Of a DNA stretch of 64,000 bases, positions 1-8,627 are shown in pieces; the first letter of the stretch is position 1, and each line of letters begins with the position of its first letter. A program made the position numbers and the translations under genes. A model generated the notes under the pieces. The model was not told where the DNA came from, did no database searches, and saw only the letters and a list, made by a program, of their open reading frames with translations. Origin of the DNA: UBA5543 sp964464965 (GTDB lineage Bacteria; Bacteroidota; Bacteroidia; Chitinophagales; Chitinophagaceae); NCBI GenBank assembly GCA_964464965.1, contig CAYXHM010000002.1, positions 62,001 through 126,000 on the forward strand, given 5' to 3'.

Positions 1-1187
1 TTCTTCTCAGAAAAAGTAAAGCATATATCATCGTAGAGTGCATTTGCATCCATGTTGAATTTTACGTTTGGATGCATAAAACTATTGGGCCTGTTTACTT
101 TAAAATCTTTCTCATTTTCACAAACCGGTATTGCCATTTCTTCAGCAACGTACTTTATATAGAATGAAATATCTGTTGCATTGGCATGCGCATCTACCAG
201 TTGCATCCTCACCGCATGAGGCTTACCGTCGCTGATGTTTAAAGCGCCGTTGGTTTTATTCAATGTTGTATATAAATGCTTTAACCTGTTGCCCGGCAGC
301 AGGAAGAACTGCTGCACCCACCTGTCTTTTTCTTTTTTGGTTTTATAATCGGCAAAGGCATGCATATAGCGAGTTACATCGTAGCTGATGTTATCTATCG
401 TGATGGCGCTTTGCATTGCTCCGTCCATATGCAACTCTGCCTTATACATTGTCAGCGTGTTTTTGCTGCCGTTCATATAGTCATACTCATCTATACCTAC
501 TCCTACCAGCTTCGCGTTTACCACCACGGTATCCATCACATATTCCTTGCCGCTTTTCTTCACAGCTTTTATAAGGGGTGTTTGCTGATATACACTCTGC
601 TCCATATCATAAAAAACCACATTGTATGGCACAGGGGGTTGTGTATCTTTTATATCAAAGCCAAAAAGGGCAGGATTGACAGGGTTTTCTGTTTTTGCAT
701 CTCTTATCTCAAAATGCAGGTGGGGCGCTGTAGAGCCACCCGTATTACCTGAATAGGCTATTAAATCGCCCTTTTTTACGGGAAACTTGCCAGCCTCAGG
801 GTAAAGGTCCACCATCCAGCTTTTACGGCGGTACTGCTCGCTGCGCATGTATTTCTGTATAGCCGGCGCAAAGTCATTCAAGTGGGCATATAGTGTTGTA
901 TAGCCATTAGGATGGGCTACATATAATGCATGGCCAAAACCTCCGTTCTGCATACGTATGCGCGATACATAACCATCTGCAGCCGCACGTACAGGCAGGT
1001 TTTCCCTCCCTTCTGTTTTAATATCCAGCCCACTGTGAAAGTGATTTGGCCTGCACTCACCAAAATTGCCTGCCAGCATAATAGGTATATCCAGTGGGTT
1101 GCGAAAATAGTCCTGCGGATACTTTTGTGCACTTGCTATACCCACGATGCATAATACTACTAAAGATGATAATATAAAGAGCCGCAT
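1..1187 (-). CDS. M23-family metallopeptidase, 3' end outside window
   Basis: Translating the minus strand from ATG at 1187 gives an open frame that runs off the left edge, so the C-terminus is missing. Residues 1-20 form a signal peptide ending in ASA. Residues about 40-165 are an M23 (lysostaphin-type) fold: H51-SGL-D55 is the HxxxD zinc motif, H102 lies in YAH, and H156-L-H158 is the HxH motif followed by FE. All expected zinc and catalytic positions are present, so an active peptidoglycan endopeptidase acting outside the inner membrane is likely. More than 200 further residues follow the peptidase domain, probably a beta-rich accessory region, with no family I recognise. It is divergent from the small membrane protein gene to its right. 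Confidence 0.9.
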   Translation of the reverse strand, partial: MRLFILSSLVVLCIVGIASAQKYPQDYFRNPLDIPIMLAGNFGECRPNHFHSGLDIKTEGRENLPVRAAADGYVSRIRMQNGGFGHALYVAHPNGYTTLYAHLNDFAPAIQKYMRSEQYRRKSWMVDLYPEAGKFPVKKGDLIAYSGNTGGSTAPHLHFEIRDAKTENPVNPALFGFDIKDTQPPVPYNVVFYDMEQSVYQQTPLIKAVKKSGKEYVMDTVVVNAKLVGVGIDEYDYMNGSKNTLTMYKAELHMDGAMQSAITIDNISYDVTRYMHAFADYKTKKEKDRWVQQFFLLPGNRLKHLYTTLNKTNGALNISDGKPHAVRMQLVDAHANATDISFYIKYVAEEMAIPVCENEKDFKVNRPNSFMHPNVKFNMDANALYDDICFTFSEK

Positions 1188-1254
1188 AATATTACGGAAT
1201 GATTTATTACAGCACTAAGATAAGTACAAACAGCCCGCCTTTCAGAATAAAACT

Positions 1255-1262
1255 TAGATTTG
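1255..1262 (+). promoter_or_regulatory. Promoter -7 element TAGATTTG
   Basis: The octamer matches the Bacteroidota -7 consensus TAnnTTTG and lies 33 bases ahead of the ATG at 1296. It overlaps an upstream in-frame ATG at 1260, which argues that 1296 is the real start. Confidence 0.55.
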
Positions 1263-1295
1263 CAGGGCAAACATAAAAACGTACATACTGGCTAC

Positions 1296-1577
1296 ATGTT
1301 TGATAAGCTAAAAAATAAGTGGAATGTAAGCGGGATAAGGTTTATCCTGATACTTTGCACATTTGCTGTAGGTGGCAGCCTTTGTGGTTACCTGGGCAGG
1401 CAGGTAATGAATTTCCTTTCTCTTGAAAAGAGTGTGGTATGGTGGGTATTATATATCATCATCGTCACGATATTATGGCCGGTATGCGTACTTGTTGTAA
1501 GTATTTTTACGGGGCAATTTATATTCTTCAGGAATTACCTAGCGCGTATGGCAACACGAATGAAGTTGAAAAAATGA
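1296..1577 (+). CDS. Small two-helix membrane protein, DUF6787-like
   Basis: The protein is 93 residues from the ATG at 1296. An upstream ATG at 1260 overlaps the promoter element and is rejected. It opens with a basic FDKLKNKW stretch, then has two hydrophobic segments (about residues 14-36 and 48-72) and a basic tail ending KLKK. The pattern FILILCTFAVGGS-x-CGYLG matches the small Bacteroidota membrane family I recall as DUF6787, whose function is unknown. It stands alone, convergent with recO (stop-to-stop gap of 2 bases). No function is claimed. Confidence 0.75.
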   Translation: MFDKLKNKWNVSGIRFILILCTFAVGGSLCGYLGRQVMNFLSLEKSVVWWVLYIIIVTILWPVCVLVVSIFTGQFIFFRNYLARMATRMKLKK

Positions 1578-1579
1578 GC

Positions 1580-2314
1580 TTAGGCGTGTAAAATTGTCCT
1601 CAATACCGGCAATGACCTTATTTCACCCATATGTTGTGTATGCATATGCATGAATGCTACAAGCCAGTCCAGCAGGCGAAAGCGGGTGGCACCGTTCATC
1701 TCTATATTCGCCGCTTCTTCTACAGATTCCATTTTTAACAACCTGTCCAGCATTTTAGCATCATCCATTGTTATGTTCTTACTTTCAGGAGGCATATTAT
1801 GGCTAAAACCACCTTCCTGCAGGCTAAGATGGGGCGTATCTTCAGAATAAGAACCCGTAATATTATAGCCCAGCATATTAGAGCAATGCACTAAAAAGTA
1901 AATAGGATAATTACCCGCAGCCTGCGCTTTGTCTAAAGCGCGAAAATATTCAAAACAGCTATCAAGCAAGTCGGGCATGGGCGCCTGTTCCGGCAATAGC
2001 CTCAGCAACAGTTCAACAGAAAAAAGGGCGACGCTGTTTTTCACCACATGCTCCTGCAATGATGTATAAATATAAGCAGGGTGATATTCTTTAATGCGTT
2101 GCAGGTTGGCCCCTGGTTTTTGATATACTACCAGGTCCAGCAGGGTTGCAGGTTGTAACAGGCCAGCACGATTTTGCTTGTTTTTGCCGGTTGTGCGCAC
2201 ACCTTGTATCATATAAGCCTGCACACCGTATACTTCTGTAAATATTGTGCATATCAAACTGGTCTCTCCGTATTTGACAGACCGCAAAATGATGCCCCTG
2301 GTTGTTTGCAGCAT
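1580..2314 (-). CDS. recO: DNA repair protein RecO
   Basis: The 244-residue product has the RecO layout: an N-terminal OB fold (about residues 1-80, starting LQTTRGIILRSVKYGETSLI) and a helical C-terminal domain. RecO helps load RecA onto SSB-coated single-stranded DNA with RecF and RecR in gap repair. The usual four-cysteine zinc finger is not obvious, as in many Bacteroidota RecO proteins. It lies 3 bases downstream of the porZ-like gene on the same strand, so the two are probably co-transcribed. Confidence 0.92.
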   Translation of the reverse strand: MLQTTRGIILRSVKYGETSLICTIFTEVYGVQAYMIQGVRTTGKNKQNRAGLLQPATLLDLVVYQKPGANLQRIKEYHPAYIYTSLQEHVVKNSVALFSVELLLRLLPEQAPMPDLLDSCFEYFRALDKAQAAGNYPIYFLVHCSNMLGYNITGSYSEDTPHLSLQEGGFSHNMPPESKNITMDDAKMLDRLLKMESVEEAANIEMNGATRFRLLDWLVAFMHMHTQHMGEIRSLPVLRTILHA

Positions 2315-2317
2315 AAG

Positions 2318-4621
2318 TTATTCCATAAACACCATTTTCCCTTTCACGGTTTGGGAGCCATCCTTGTTTGTGCCGAAGATGAGGTACACGCCGGATTGGG
2401 GCCTGCGACCAGTATAGTCCATGCCATTCCATACGGCCTGCCCACCCAAAGCAGTAGTGCGGAATACAAGCTGGCCTGAAACATCTGTAATGCGCACATC
2501 CGCATTTTCTACAAAACCTTTTATAGCGATGCTACCTGAATACCCTGATGGTACAGGATTAGGAAAAGTAACCAGTTCGCTGTTTTCTTCACCACCATCT
2601 ACGGCACTGCCACGGTACCGCATTAGTCCTCTTTCGGTGCCTATATATACATCGCCCGTTGAGGGGTCTATTGTAATTTTCTGTATGATGTTGGATGGCA
2701 AAGGGCTGTTGTCTATTGTAAAACGTTCAACCACTTCATCGCCGTTAGGTGATACAAGCCATATACCATTGTTAGTGCCTATCCATTTGCGGTTGGCACC
2801 ATCTACCGCTATTGTGCGTACAAGTTCGTTCTGAAAAAGGTAGCCGGCAAAATCGTCAAACTGCACTACGCGTTTTTCAGCCTCACACTGCCTCTGTATC
2901 ACCTGCGACGGGCAGTTAACAATGCCGATACCATTGCCTGTGCCAATCCATATACTACCTGTTTTGTCGTTCGCAATACAATATGCTTCGTTGTCGGGCA
3001 ATCCGCCTGAGCCCTCACCTGCCTGTAATTGTATATATCTATCATCAAGCGGTGTTTCAGGTGTGTGGTTATCATCATATACAACTACGCCACCACCACT
3101 GGGGGCGCAAAACCATTTCTGGTTATAATCATCAACAATGATATTAGCCGCCGCATGAGATATACTCCTGTTGGCATTAATACTGAACTTATGCCATACC
3201 CCATCTTTAGTACGCGCTACCAGTTCGTTAGGTGTGCCTCCAAAAACTGTCAGCCAAAGCACGCCATCATTATCAAAAGCCATGCCGCTGACGCGGTACA
3301 GGTTTTCGCCCGTGCTGGATGGGTCTATAAACGAATTCTGCTTGTAATATTCGTAGCTGCCGTCCGGCTTTAAAATAAACAGCCCGCTCTGTGCTGAACC
3401 TGCATAAATTTCTCCCCCGGGGCCTTTAATAATATGTGTAAAATCAACAATACTATCACCAAAAGGCTGATAGTCGTACAACCTGTAATTCTTCCATTTA
3501 TCATTGCTGTAAACTGAAAATCCGCTACTGTTACCAAGCGGTACGTAGCGGTCGCTATAACCGCCATGGGCTACCAGCAGGTCTTTGTCATACAGGCTTA
3601 TATCAAAACAACCTACATCGCCGGGGCCATCGGGCGGTATAGTGGCATAAGGATCTCCTTTACGGGTTCTCTGTTTCAGGCCCGTGTAGATACTGGCTAT
3701 GAATTTCGTGCTGTCGGGGTTGGCAATGTCTATCAGTTCATCAGCCTCACCAAATGTATTAATAGAATCTATGAATTCGTACTCATTACTAAGCCTCCTG
3801 GCAATTCCCTTAAAACTGTTCTCATCGTAATGCATCACCCATATGCTATTTACACCGGGTACAATATTCCTGATGGCACTGTCCGGGTTGTTGTAAACCG
3901 AACGCAATGTATCGCTATCCAGTAAAAACACATGATCCTGCTGGGAAAGAAATATTTTATCGCCGGAGGTGATGACTGTCTGAAAATTGCCGGTACTGTT
4001 TATAGCCTCCCATTCCTGGAATGCTTGTATGCCGGGGTTTGATTTAGCAATCCGGTACACACCCGCAGTAGTTGCAGCATATAGCATGCCATTGTGAGAT
4101 GTTACGGCTTTTATAGGGATGTCTGTACTATTACGGGTGAAACTGTAGGTTTCTTTTACCTCATTACGGCTGAGGTTCAGCACCACGATACCTATGTCTG
4201 TGCTTACATACGCCAGGCCATCTTCTGTATATATATGGTTAATGGCCTTTGTACCCGATACACTTTTTTGTTTCAGATGTGGTATGTTGTAAAAGCTGCC
4301 ATCTTTAAATATGTCGATGTTGCTATTCTGATACCCCAGCACCACAGACCCTGTAGACGCATCGTAGGCAATTTTGGACATCCCGACATCTGACATGCCA
4401 TTTACTTTGCTGTATTTTTCGGTATATCCTTCTGCTATGGTTGTGCTGTAAAAACTGTGTAGTGTAGCAACATATATTACGCTGCCTTCATTAGCTATAC
4501 TCACGCAGGTATTGTATGGCATGTGCGATTGCCATTGTCCTATAGGTACTGTTTGCGCTTTGGCCGCTACTGCCGTAAGCAGCACAGCCGTCACTATAAA
4601 AATCCACGTGCTATTCTTCAT
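2318..4621 (-). CDS. porZ: PorZ-like T9SS attachment-complex protein
   Basis: About 767 residues from the ATG at 4621; an upstream ATG at 4630 lies almost at the predicted transcription start, and the signal peptide (NSTWIFIVTAVLLTAVAAKA) fits the 4621 start better. The body is a repetitive beta-propeller with two-component-regulator-type blades such as IWIGTGNGIGIVN, KWIGTNNGIWLV and VYIGTERGLMRY. The last 80 residues form a T9SS type A sorting domain beginning FPNPVPSGYSG. Length and architecture match PorZ, a surface component of the T9SS attachment complex that processes cargo and attaches A-LPS in Porphyromonas. A different propeller cargo protein is the alternative, but length, domain order and the recO neighbour favour PorZ. 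Confidence 0.82.
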   Translation of the reverse strand: MKNSTWIFIVTAVLLTAVAAKAQTVPIGQWQSHMPYNTCVSIANEGSVIYVATLHSFYSTTIAEGYTEKYSKVNGMSDVGMSKIAYDASTGSVVLGYQNSNIDIFKDGSFYNIPHLKQKSVSGTKAINHIYTEDGLAYVSTDIGIVVLNLSRNEVKETYSFTRNSTDIPIKAVTSHNGMLYAATTAGVYRIAKSNPGIQAFQEWEAINSTGNFQTVITSGDKIFLSQQDHVFLLDSDTLRSVYNNPDSAIRNIVPGVNSIWVMHYDENSFKGIARRLSNEYEFIDSINTFGEADELIDIANPDSTKFIASIYTGLKQRTRKGDPYATIPPDGPGDVGCFDISLYDKDLLVAHGGYSDRYVPLGNSSGFSVYSNDKWKNYRLYDYQPFGDSIVDFTHIIKGPGGEIYAGSAQSGLFILKPDGSYEYYKQNSFIDPSSTGENLYRVSGMAFDNDGVLWLTVFGGTPNELVARTKDGVWHKFSINANRSISHAAANIIVDDYNQKWFCAPSGGGVVVYDDNHTPETPLDDRYIQLQAGEGSGGLPDNEAYCIANDKTGSIWIGTGNGIGIVNCPSQVIQRQCEAEKRVVQFDDFAGYLFQNELVRTIAVDGANRKWIGTNNGIWLVSPNGDEVVERFTIDNSPLPSNIIQKITIDPSTGDVYIGTERGLMRYRGSAVDGGEENSELVTFPNPVPSGYSGSIAIKGFVENADVRITDVSGQLVFRTTALGGQAVWNGMDYTGRRPQSGVYLIFGTNKDGSQTVKGKMVFME

Positions 4622-4638
4622 TGTTACCATGTATACAG

Positions 4639-4646
4639 CAAAAATA
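4639..4646 (-). promoter_or_regulatory. Promoter -7 element for porZ-recO
   Basis: On the minus strand the bases read TATTTTTG, a match to TAnnTTTG. A transcript would begin near 4632, so translation from the ATG at 4621 is more plausible than from 4630. Confidence 0.5.
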
Positions 4647-4694
4647 CTTAATTAAAAAACGGGCTACCCGTCCTGATATTGTCCATGTAATTTA

Positions 4695-5261
4695 TTAAAT
4701 ATTATCCAACAGGTGCTCAATTGCCCTGGGATAATAGAAATGCTCTAAGCGGTGTATCTTTTGTGCCAGATTTGCTGCGTTATCTTCATTATCAGTTTTG
4801 CAGTAGGCCTGTAGTATTCTTGCGCCCCTGTCGTATACTTCGTCAACATAATGGATGGTTATACCACTTTCCTGCTCTCCTGCAGCTATTACAGCCTTAT
4901 GCACATTATCACCATACATGCCTTTGCCGCCATATTTGGGTAGCAAAGCAGGGTGTATATTAATGATTTTTGAAGGGAATGCCTGAATAACAGCATCGGG
5001 CACTTTCCATAAAAAGCCTGCCAGTACAATAAGCGTTGGATTATGAGCCTTTAATGTTTCCAGGAATGCCTCACTGTAAATGCGCTCTTTATCAATCATC
5101 AATGTAGGAATGCCTTCTTTTTCGGCGCGTTGCAGCACGCCTGCCCCGGGTTTGTTACATACTATCAATGATACGTGCGCCTTACCATTAGCATTAAAAT
5201 AGTTGATAATGGCCTGTGCGTTGGTACCGGAACCCGATGCGAAAATGACTAATGAATGCAT
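4695..5261 (-). CDS. purN: Phosphoribosylglycinamide formyltransferase
   Basis: The 188-residue protein is PurN, which transfers a formyl group from 10-formyl-THF to GAR in purine synthesis. The N-terminus LVIFASGSGTNAQAII is the GAR-binding Rossmann start. N101 and H103 in NIHPALLP, with D144 in EVYDRG, match the catalytic Asn-His-Asp of the family. The usual loop after HPALLPKY reads GGKGMYGD, the form seen in many Bacteroidota proteins. The gene stands alone, divergent from the S4 gene, with 76 bases between the starts. Confidence 0.95.
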   Translation of the reverse strand: MHSLVIFASGSGTNAQAIINYFNANGKAHVSLIVCNKPGAGVLQRAEKEGIPTLMIDKERIYSEAFLETLKAHNPTLIVLAGFLWKVPDAVIQAFPSKIINIHPALLPKYGGKGMYGDNVHKAVIAAGEQESGITIHYVDEVYDRGARILQAYCKTDNEDNAANLAQKIHRLEHFYYPRAIEHLLDNI

Positions 5262-5337
5262 AATTTATTATAGAAAAGGTGCGTAAAAATAGGAAAGCGA
5301 CGGGCTATTTGCTATTATTTATGATATTTGTTGCCCT

Positions 5338-5748
5338 ATGGAGCGTGGTACAGACAAAGAAAAAGTAAGGATAGATAAATACCTGTGGGCTATAAGGATA
5401 TTTAAAACCCGCAGCCTGGCTACTAAAGCCTGCGATGAAGGAAAGGTAAAAATAGAGGGCATGACTGTGAAACCATCAAGAAACGTGGCCATAGGCGACC
5501 GGTATGACATACGTACAGACGGGCGTAAATGGACCATAGAGGTTACAGGCATCATAAATAAGCGGGTAAAATATGAAGAGGCGGTAAAGCATTACACAGA
5601 CCGCACTTCTGAAGAAGATAAGCAGCATAATATAAGGCTGGGCAACAGTTTCTATACAGGCAAGCGCTTAAGTAACACAGGCCGCCCCACTAAAAAACAG
5701 CGGCGCGGCCTGGATGATATCTTTAATGATGAACTTCCTGTAGATTAA
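5338..5748 (+). CDS. S4-domain RNA-binding protein, Hsp15-like
   Basis: 136 residues. Residues about 11-75 are an S4 fold (VRIDKYLWAIRIFKTRSLA, then KVKIEG and a KPSR loop), the RNA-binding module of Hsp15/HslR, which in E. coli binds stalled 50S subunits carrying nascent chains. The C-terminus is basic and low in hydrophobics (GRPTKKQRRGLDDIF), normal for the family. The stop codon overlaps the stop of the convergent lipoprotein gene by 4 bases. Its role in ribosome rescue is inferred from the family. Confidence 0.88.
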   Translation: MERGTDKEKVRIDKYLWAIRIFKTRSLATKACDEGKVKIEGMTVKPSRNVAIGDRYDIRTDGRKWTIEVTGIINKRVKYEEAVKHYTDRTSEEDKQHNIRLGNSFYTGKRLSNTGRPTKKQRRGLDDIFNDELPVD

Positions 5749-6836
5749 TATATCAGGTTAATGTCTTTATCTGTAGGCGGTGCCTCTACGCGCACCCAGT
5801 TTTGCCCCAGGTTATCGCTGCGGTAAACACCATCATTGGTAGCAGCGTAAACATATTCACCAGACTTTTCGTTTTTAAACTTATTGCTCTTGGCAGCCAG
5901 GCCATATATTTTTATTCCGGCTTTCAGGCCAATGCTTGACTGTTCCCATTTACCCTGTCCTGAAAAACGCCATATGCCATTAGCTGTGGTACCTATTATC
6001 AATACTTTGTCAAAAGCAGATATAGCGCAGCTTATGTCTGGCGTAAGCCCCTCACTGGGCAATTTAGCAAAATTATGACCCTGGTCTGTACTACGCCAAA
6101 CACCTATGTCCGTCGTATTTTCCGTCATTACAGCATATATATCATTTTTCTGGCTGATGACAAACATCCTGCCCGACCCTCCGCCTGGTAATCCTGCTCC
6201 TGCCTGGCTCAGCCACGGGCTTTTCAAATCATTCTTTACCCATACCCTGCGGGTTACATCATCAAAAGCAATCAACCTTTTGTCATCCAATTGTGTTAAT
6301 GACGTAGTGCCAACACCAGCAAATGAAGTATCTGAAACATGGAAGAACGATGTTCTTGTTTGTGCATTGCTATCGCTGTATGCCAGGCCCTCAGAACTAG
6401 CTACATACAGCCTGTCTTTTGCTTTTGCGCCCGTATCATTATAACCCGACAGGTTTAATACAAAGCTCGGGCCAAATGAAGATGGATTCACTTTATCAAA
6501 TATAGGATTGAAGTTTCTATTGATGCCTTCACCACCATCATCAACAAATAATGCAAACGGGTTAGGCCTTAACAGGATATAATTGCCGGTACTTGCCAGT
6601 CCCATCATAGGTACACCCTGAGCGTTTGGTATTACATCAAACCTTTGCCCGTCGTAGGTACTGTAAATAGTACCATGTATATCTGCAAACATTAAGGAGT
6701 ATGGCTTGGTGATGACGTTCAGGTTATCCAGATTCTCAGTTCTGGATACGCAGGCTGATAGCGAAAGTGCTGCCAGTGCAACACCACCAATAGTGTATGC
6801 TATATTGAAACGACGCATCGAAATACTAATTTTCAT
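5745..6836 (-). CDS. Lipoprotein with BNR/propeller-type repeats
   Basis: 363 residues from ATG at 6836; an in-frame ATG at 6818 would also keep the signal sequence. The lipobox LSAC puts the lipidated cysteine at residue 29, so the protein is membrane-anchored outside the cytoplasm. The rest is beta-rich with BNR-like (sialidase/Asp-box) signatures, for example VWRSTDQGHNFAKL and VYRSDNLGQNWVRV. No sialidase active-site set is visible, so I read it as a binding or structural propeller rather than an enzyme. I cannot assign a function. A near-consensus TTTG-N19-TAAACTTG lies just upstream and would favour the 6818 start. Confidence 0.75.
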   Translation of the reverse strand: MKISISMRRFNIAYTIGGVALAALSLSACVSRTENLDNLNVITKPYSLMFADIHGTIYSTYDGQRFDVIPNAQGVPMMGLASTGNYILLRPNPFALFVDDGGEGINRNFNPIFDKVNPSSFGPSFVLNLSGYNDTGAKAKDRLYVASSEGLAYSDSNAQTRTSFFHVSDTSFAGVGTTSLTQLDDKRLIAFDDVTRRVWVKNDLKSPWLSQAGAGLPGGGSGRMFVISQKNDIYAVMTENTTDIGVWRSTDQGHNFAKLPSEGLTPDISCAISAFDKVLIIGTTANGIWRFSGQGKWEQSSIGLKAGIKIYGLAAKSNKFKNEKSGEYVYAATNDGVYRSDNLGQNWVRVEAPPTDKDINLIY

Positions 6837-6925
6837 CAAGTTTATGAAAAAATGTTAACAATTCAAAGGGTTTGTTAAATGTTTAGTTTGCAGGAAACAA
6901 CATTTCACCTTGTTTATTAACGCAA

Positions 6926-6952
6926 AATTAAAGGCGCAATGCGCCTTTAATT
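6926..6952 (-). terminator. Terminator after the DUF3127 gene
   Basis: A perfect 12-base-pair stem (AATTAAAGGCGC / GCGCCTTTAATT) with a 3-base loop overlaps the stop codon of the minus-strand gene, followed on that strand by an A/T tail. Confidence 0.75.
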
Positions 6953-7364
6953 AAAATGGTAGATCGTCAACACTTTCAGGCGACGGATTGTAATTGTCCG
7001 GCGCGGAGGTATTGCCTGGGGCTCCCATATTTGTATAAGCAGGTGATGCCGGTTGTGCGCCTTGTGCCGGCTGGGCAGCACTTTCTACCCTCCATGCATC
7101 CAGGTTGGTAATGTAGTTTACATTACCATCGCGTTCCCACTTATTGCCTTTTATATTAAAGCTCACCTTTACAGTATCGCCCATTTTAAAATTGTCTATT
7201 ATCTCGCATTTGTTTTGTACCAACTGCATTTTAGCGTAGTTGGTATAAACATTCCCGTTTATTTCCTCAGCAATTTCTAATACAAACTCACGTTTTTTAA
7301 AGCGCTCGCTTACTTGTTGTGTAGGATTAACCTGGATTAATTTTCCTGTGATTTCGAAACTCAT
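6951..7364 (-). CDS. DUF3127 OB-fold protein with SSB-like acidic tail
   Basis: 137 residues. Residues 1-95 fit DUF3127, a small OB-like domain of Bacteroidota (FEITGKLIQVNPTQQVSERFKKREFVLEI, described here in part only). A linker rich in Ala, Pro, Gln and Gly follows (about 96-125). The final residues are ESVDDLPF. That layout, OB fold plus flexible linker plus acidic tip ending Pro-Phe, is that of single-stranded DNA-binding protein, whose DDDIPF tip recruits repair enzymes. Whether it binds DNA is unknown. It is transcribed alone with its own terminator. Confidence 0.85.
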   Translation of the reverse strand: MSFEITGKLIQVNPTQQVSERFKKREFVLEIAEEINGNVYTNYAKMQLVQNKCEIIDNFKMGDTVKVSFNIKGNKWERDGNVNYITNLDAWRVESAAQPAQGAQPASPAYTNMGAPGNTSAPDNYNPSPESVDDLPF

Positions 7365-7443
7365 ATATATATCGCTATTTTTTATACTGATTTTTCCACT
7401 AAAGGGCTATAAAATTACAAAATATTCATTGGGATGTAAAAAT

Positions 7444-7469
7444 AAAAAAAGTGCCCTATGGGCACTTTT
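7444..7469 (-). terminator. Terminator after tRNA-His
   Basis: On the minus strand AAAAGTGCCC-ATA-GGGCACTTTT forms a perfect 10-bp stem followed by a T-rich run, 14 bases past the tRNA 3' end. Confidence 0.85.
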
Positions 7470-7482
7470 CAGATTTTAACCG

Positions 7483-7557
7483 GGAGGATGAAGGGTCTCG
7501 AACCCTCGACCTTCGGAACCACAAACCGACGCTCTAACCAACTGAGCTACAACCTCC
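7483..7557 (-). tRNA. tRNA-His(GTG)
   Basis: The minus strand folds into a cloverleaf of 75 bases including the extra G at position -1 paired with C73, the hallmark of tRNA-His. The D arm reads GCTCAGTTGGTTAGAGC, the anticodon loop TTGTGGT gives GTG at 34-36, and the T arm is GAGGG/CCCTT around TTCGAGA. CCA is not encoded. The acceptor stem carries a U5-U68 mismatch; the other six pairs are Watson-Crick. Confidence 0.95.
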
Positions 7558-7732
7558 ATTTCCCTAAACGGGAGGCAAAGGTAAGTAAATTGATATTTAT
7601 AGCATAATGTTTGCCTTATATTCTGTAAAGATTTTACCGCAATTAATATATAGGGAATATGCAAAAAGCGTATTTCTGATTATTAAATAGCCTATTACCC
7701 GACTTTTAACAAATAAAACGTATTGCGGATAC

Positions 7733-7740
7733 TATATTTG
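7733..7740 (+). promoter_or_regulatory. Promoter -7 element TATATTTG
   Basis: A match to TAnnTTTG placed 18 bases before the ATG at 7758 of the outer-membrane barrel gene. No clear -33 TTTG at the usual spacing. Confidence 0.5.
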
Positions 7741-7757
7741 CGCTTCAATTAAAATAT

Positions 7758-8471
7758 ATGACTTTACGTTATGCCGCAATGGCATTAATAAGTTTGGTAC
7801 TGAGTACACAAATTGCACTTGCCCAGGATGTTGTAAAAGACGACACTAAAGACACTAAAACCCAGGTAACCAAGCCCTCCCGGGATTTCCTGATGCTCCA
7901 GTTGATGTACAATGGCTGGAACAACGCACCGGACAGTATTAAAACAAAAGGCATCAACAGGGGATTTAATGCATATATATGTTATGATTTCCCTTTCAAA
8001 AAATCACATTTCAGCTTTGCTGCAGGCCTGGGAATAGGGGTAGATAATATATATCTGGATAACCAGGAGGTTGTATTGAATGATAATGACAGCAATGCAC
8101 AGGCAAGGTTTATTCCTGAATCTTTAAAATATAAAAGATACAAAGTAACGACTACCTACCTTGAAGCTCCTTTCGAACTGCGCTTTTTTGGCAATAAAGT
8201 AAACCGCAACAAAGGCTTTAAAGCTGCTGTGGGCCTGCGTGTAGGAACCCTGATAGGTGCGCATACCAAGGGCAAAGAAGAAGACACTAAAATTATATAT
8301 AAGGTAAATAGTAAAAAATACCTGGAGACGTGGCGCTTTGCCGGTACCGTTAGGATAGGTTATGGCAACTTCACCCTTATGGGCACTTACAACCTTACCA
8401 ACCTGTATAAAGAAAACCTTGGTCCGGCTATAACCCCTTATTCAATAGGGTTATGCATCACAGGTTTGTAA
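7758..8471 (+). CDS. Outer-membrane beta-barrel protein (porin-like family)
   Basis: 237 residues with a signal peptide (about 1-22, ending ALA before QDV). Alternating hydrophobic/polar strands suit an 8-10-stranded barrel: FSFAAGLGIGVDNIYL, TYLEAPFELRFFG, FKAAVGLRVGTLIGAH, RFAGTVRIGYGNFTLMGTYNL and a C-terminal strand SIGLCITGL. It resembles the PorT/outer-membrane-beta-barrel group common in Bacteroidota. The family is broad and the substrate or role cannot be read from sequence. It is a single gene with its own promoter and terminator. Confidence 0.8.
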   Translation: MTLRYAAMALISLVLSTQIALAQDVVKDDTKDTKTQVTKPSRDFLMLQLMYNGWNNAPDSIKTKGINRGFNAYICYDFPFKKSHFSFAAGLGIGVDNIYLDNQEVVLNDNDSNAQARFIPESLKYKRYKVTTTYLEAPFELRFFGNKVNRNKGFKAAVGLRVGTLIGAHTKGKEEDTKIIYKVNSKKYLETWRFAGTVRIGYGNFTLMGTYNLTNLYKENLGPAITPYSIGLCITGL

Positions 8472-8496
8472 GCCTTTAAAAAAATATACTAAAAAC

Positions 8497-8522
8497 AAAA
8501 GCGGGCTTTGGTCCGCTTTTTT
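8497..8522 (+). terminator. Terminator after the barrel gene
   Basis: Stem AAAAGCGG / CCGCTTTT with an 8-base loop and a following T run, 26 bases after the stop at 8471. Confidence 0.8.
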
Positions 8523-8603
8523 AGCGCCAGGGGCTTTTTCATAATATTACGTGAAAGGATGAGGGCTAACATTGAGCACCCGTATATATAGCATATAAAT
8601 GCC

Positions 8604-8611
8604 TAACTTTG
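8604..8611 (+). promoter_or_regulatory. Promoter -7 element TAACTTTG
   Basis: Matches TAnnTTTG and lies 17 bases before the ATG of the oxidoreductase alpha chain. No -33 TTTG at the usual 19-21 base spacing. Confidence 0.5.
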
Positions 8612-8627
8612 CGCTCCATTTTAGTAT

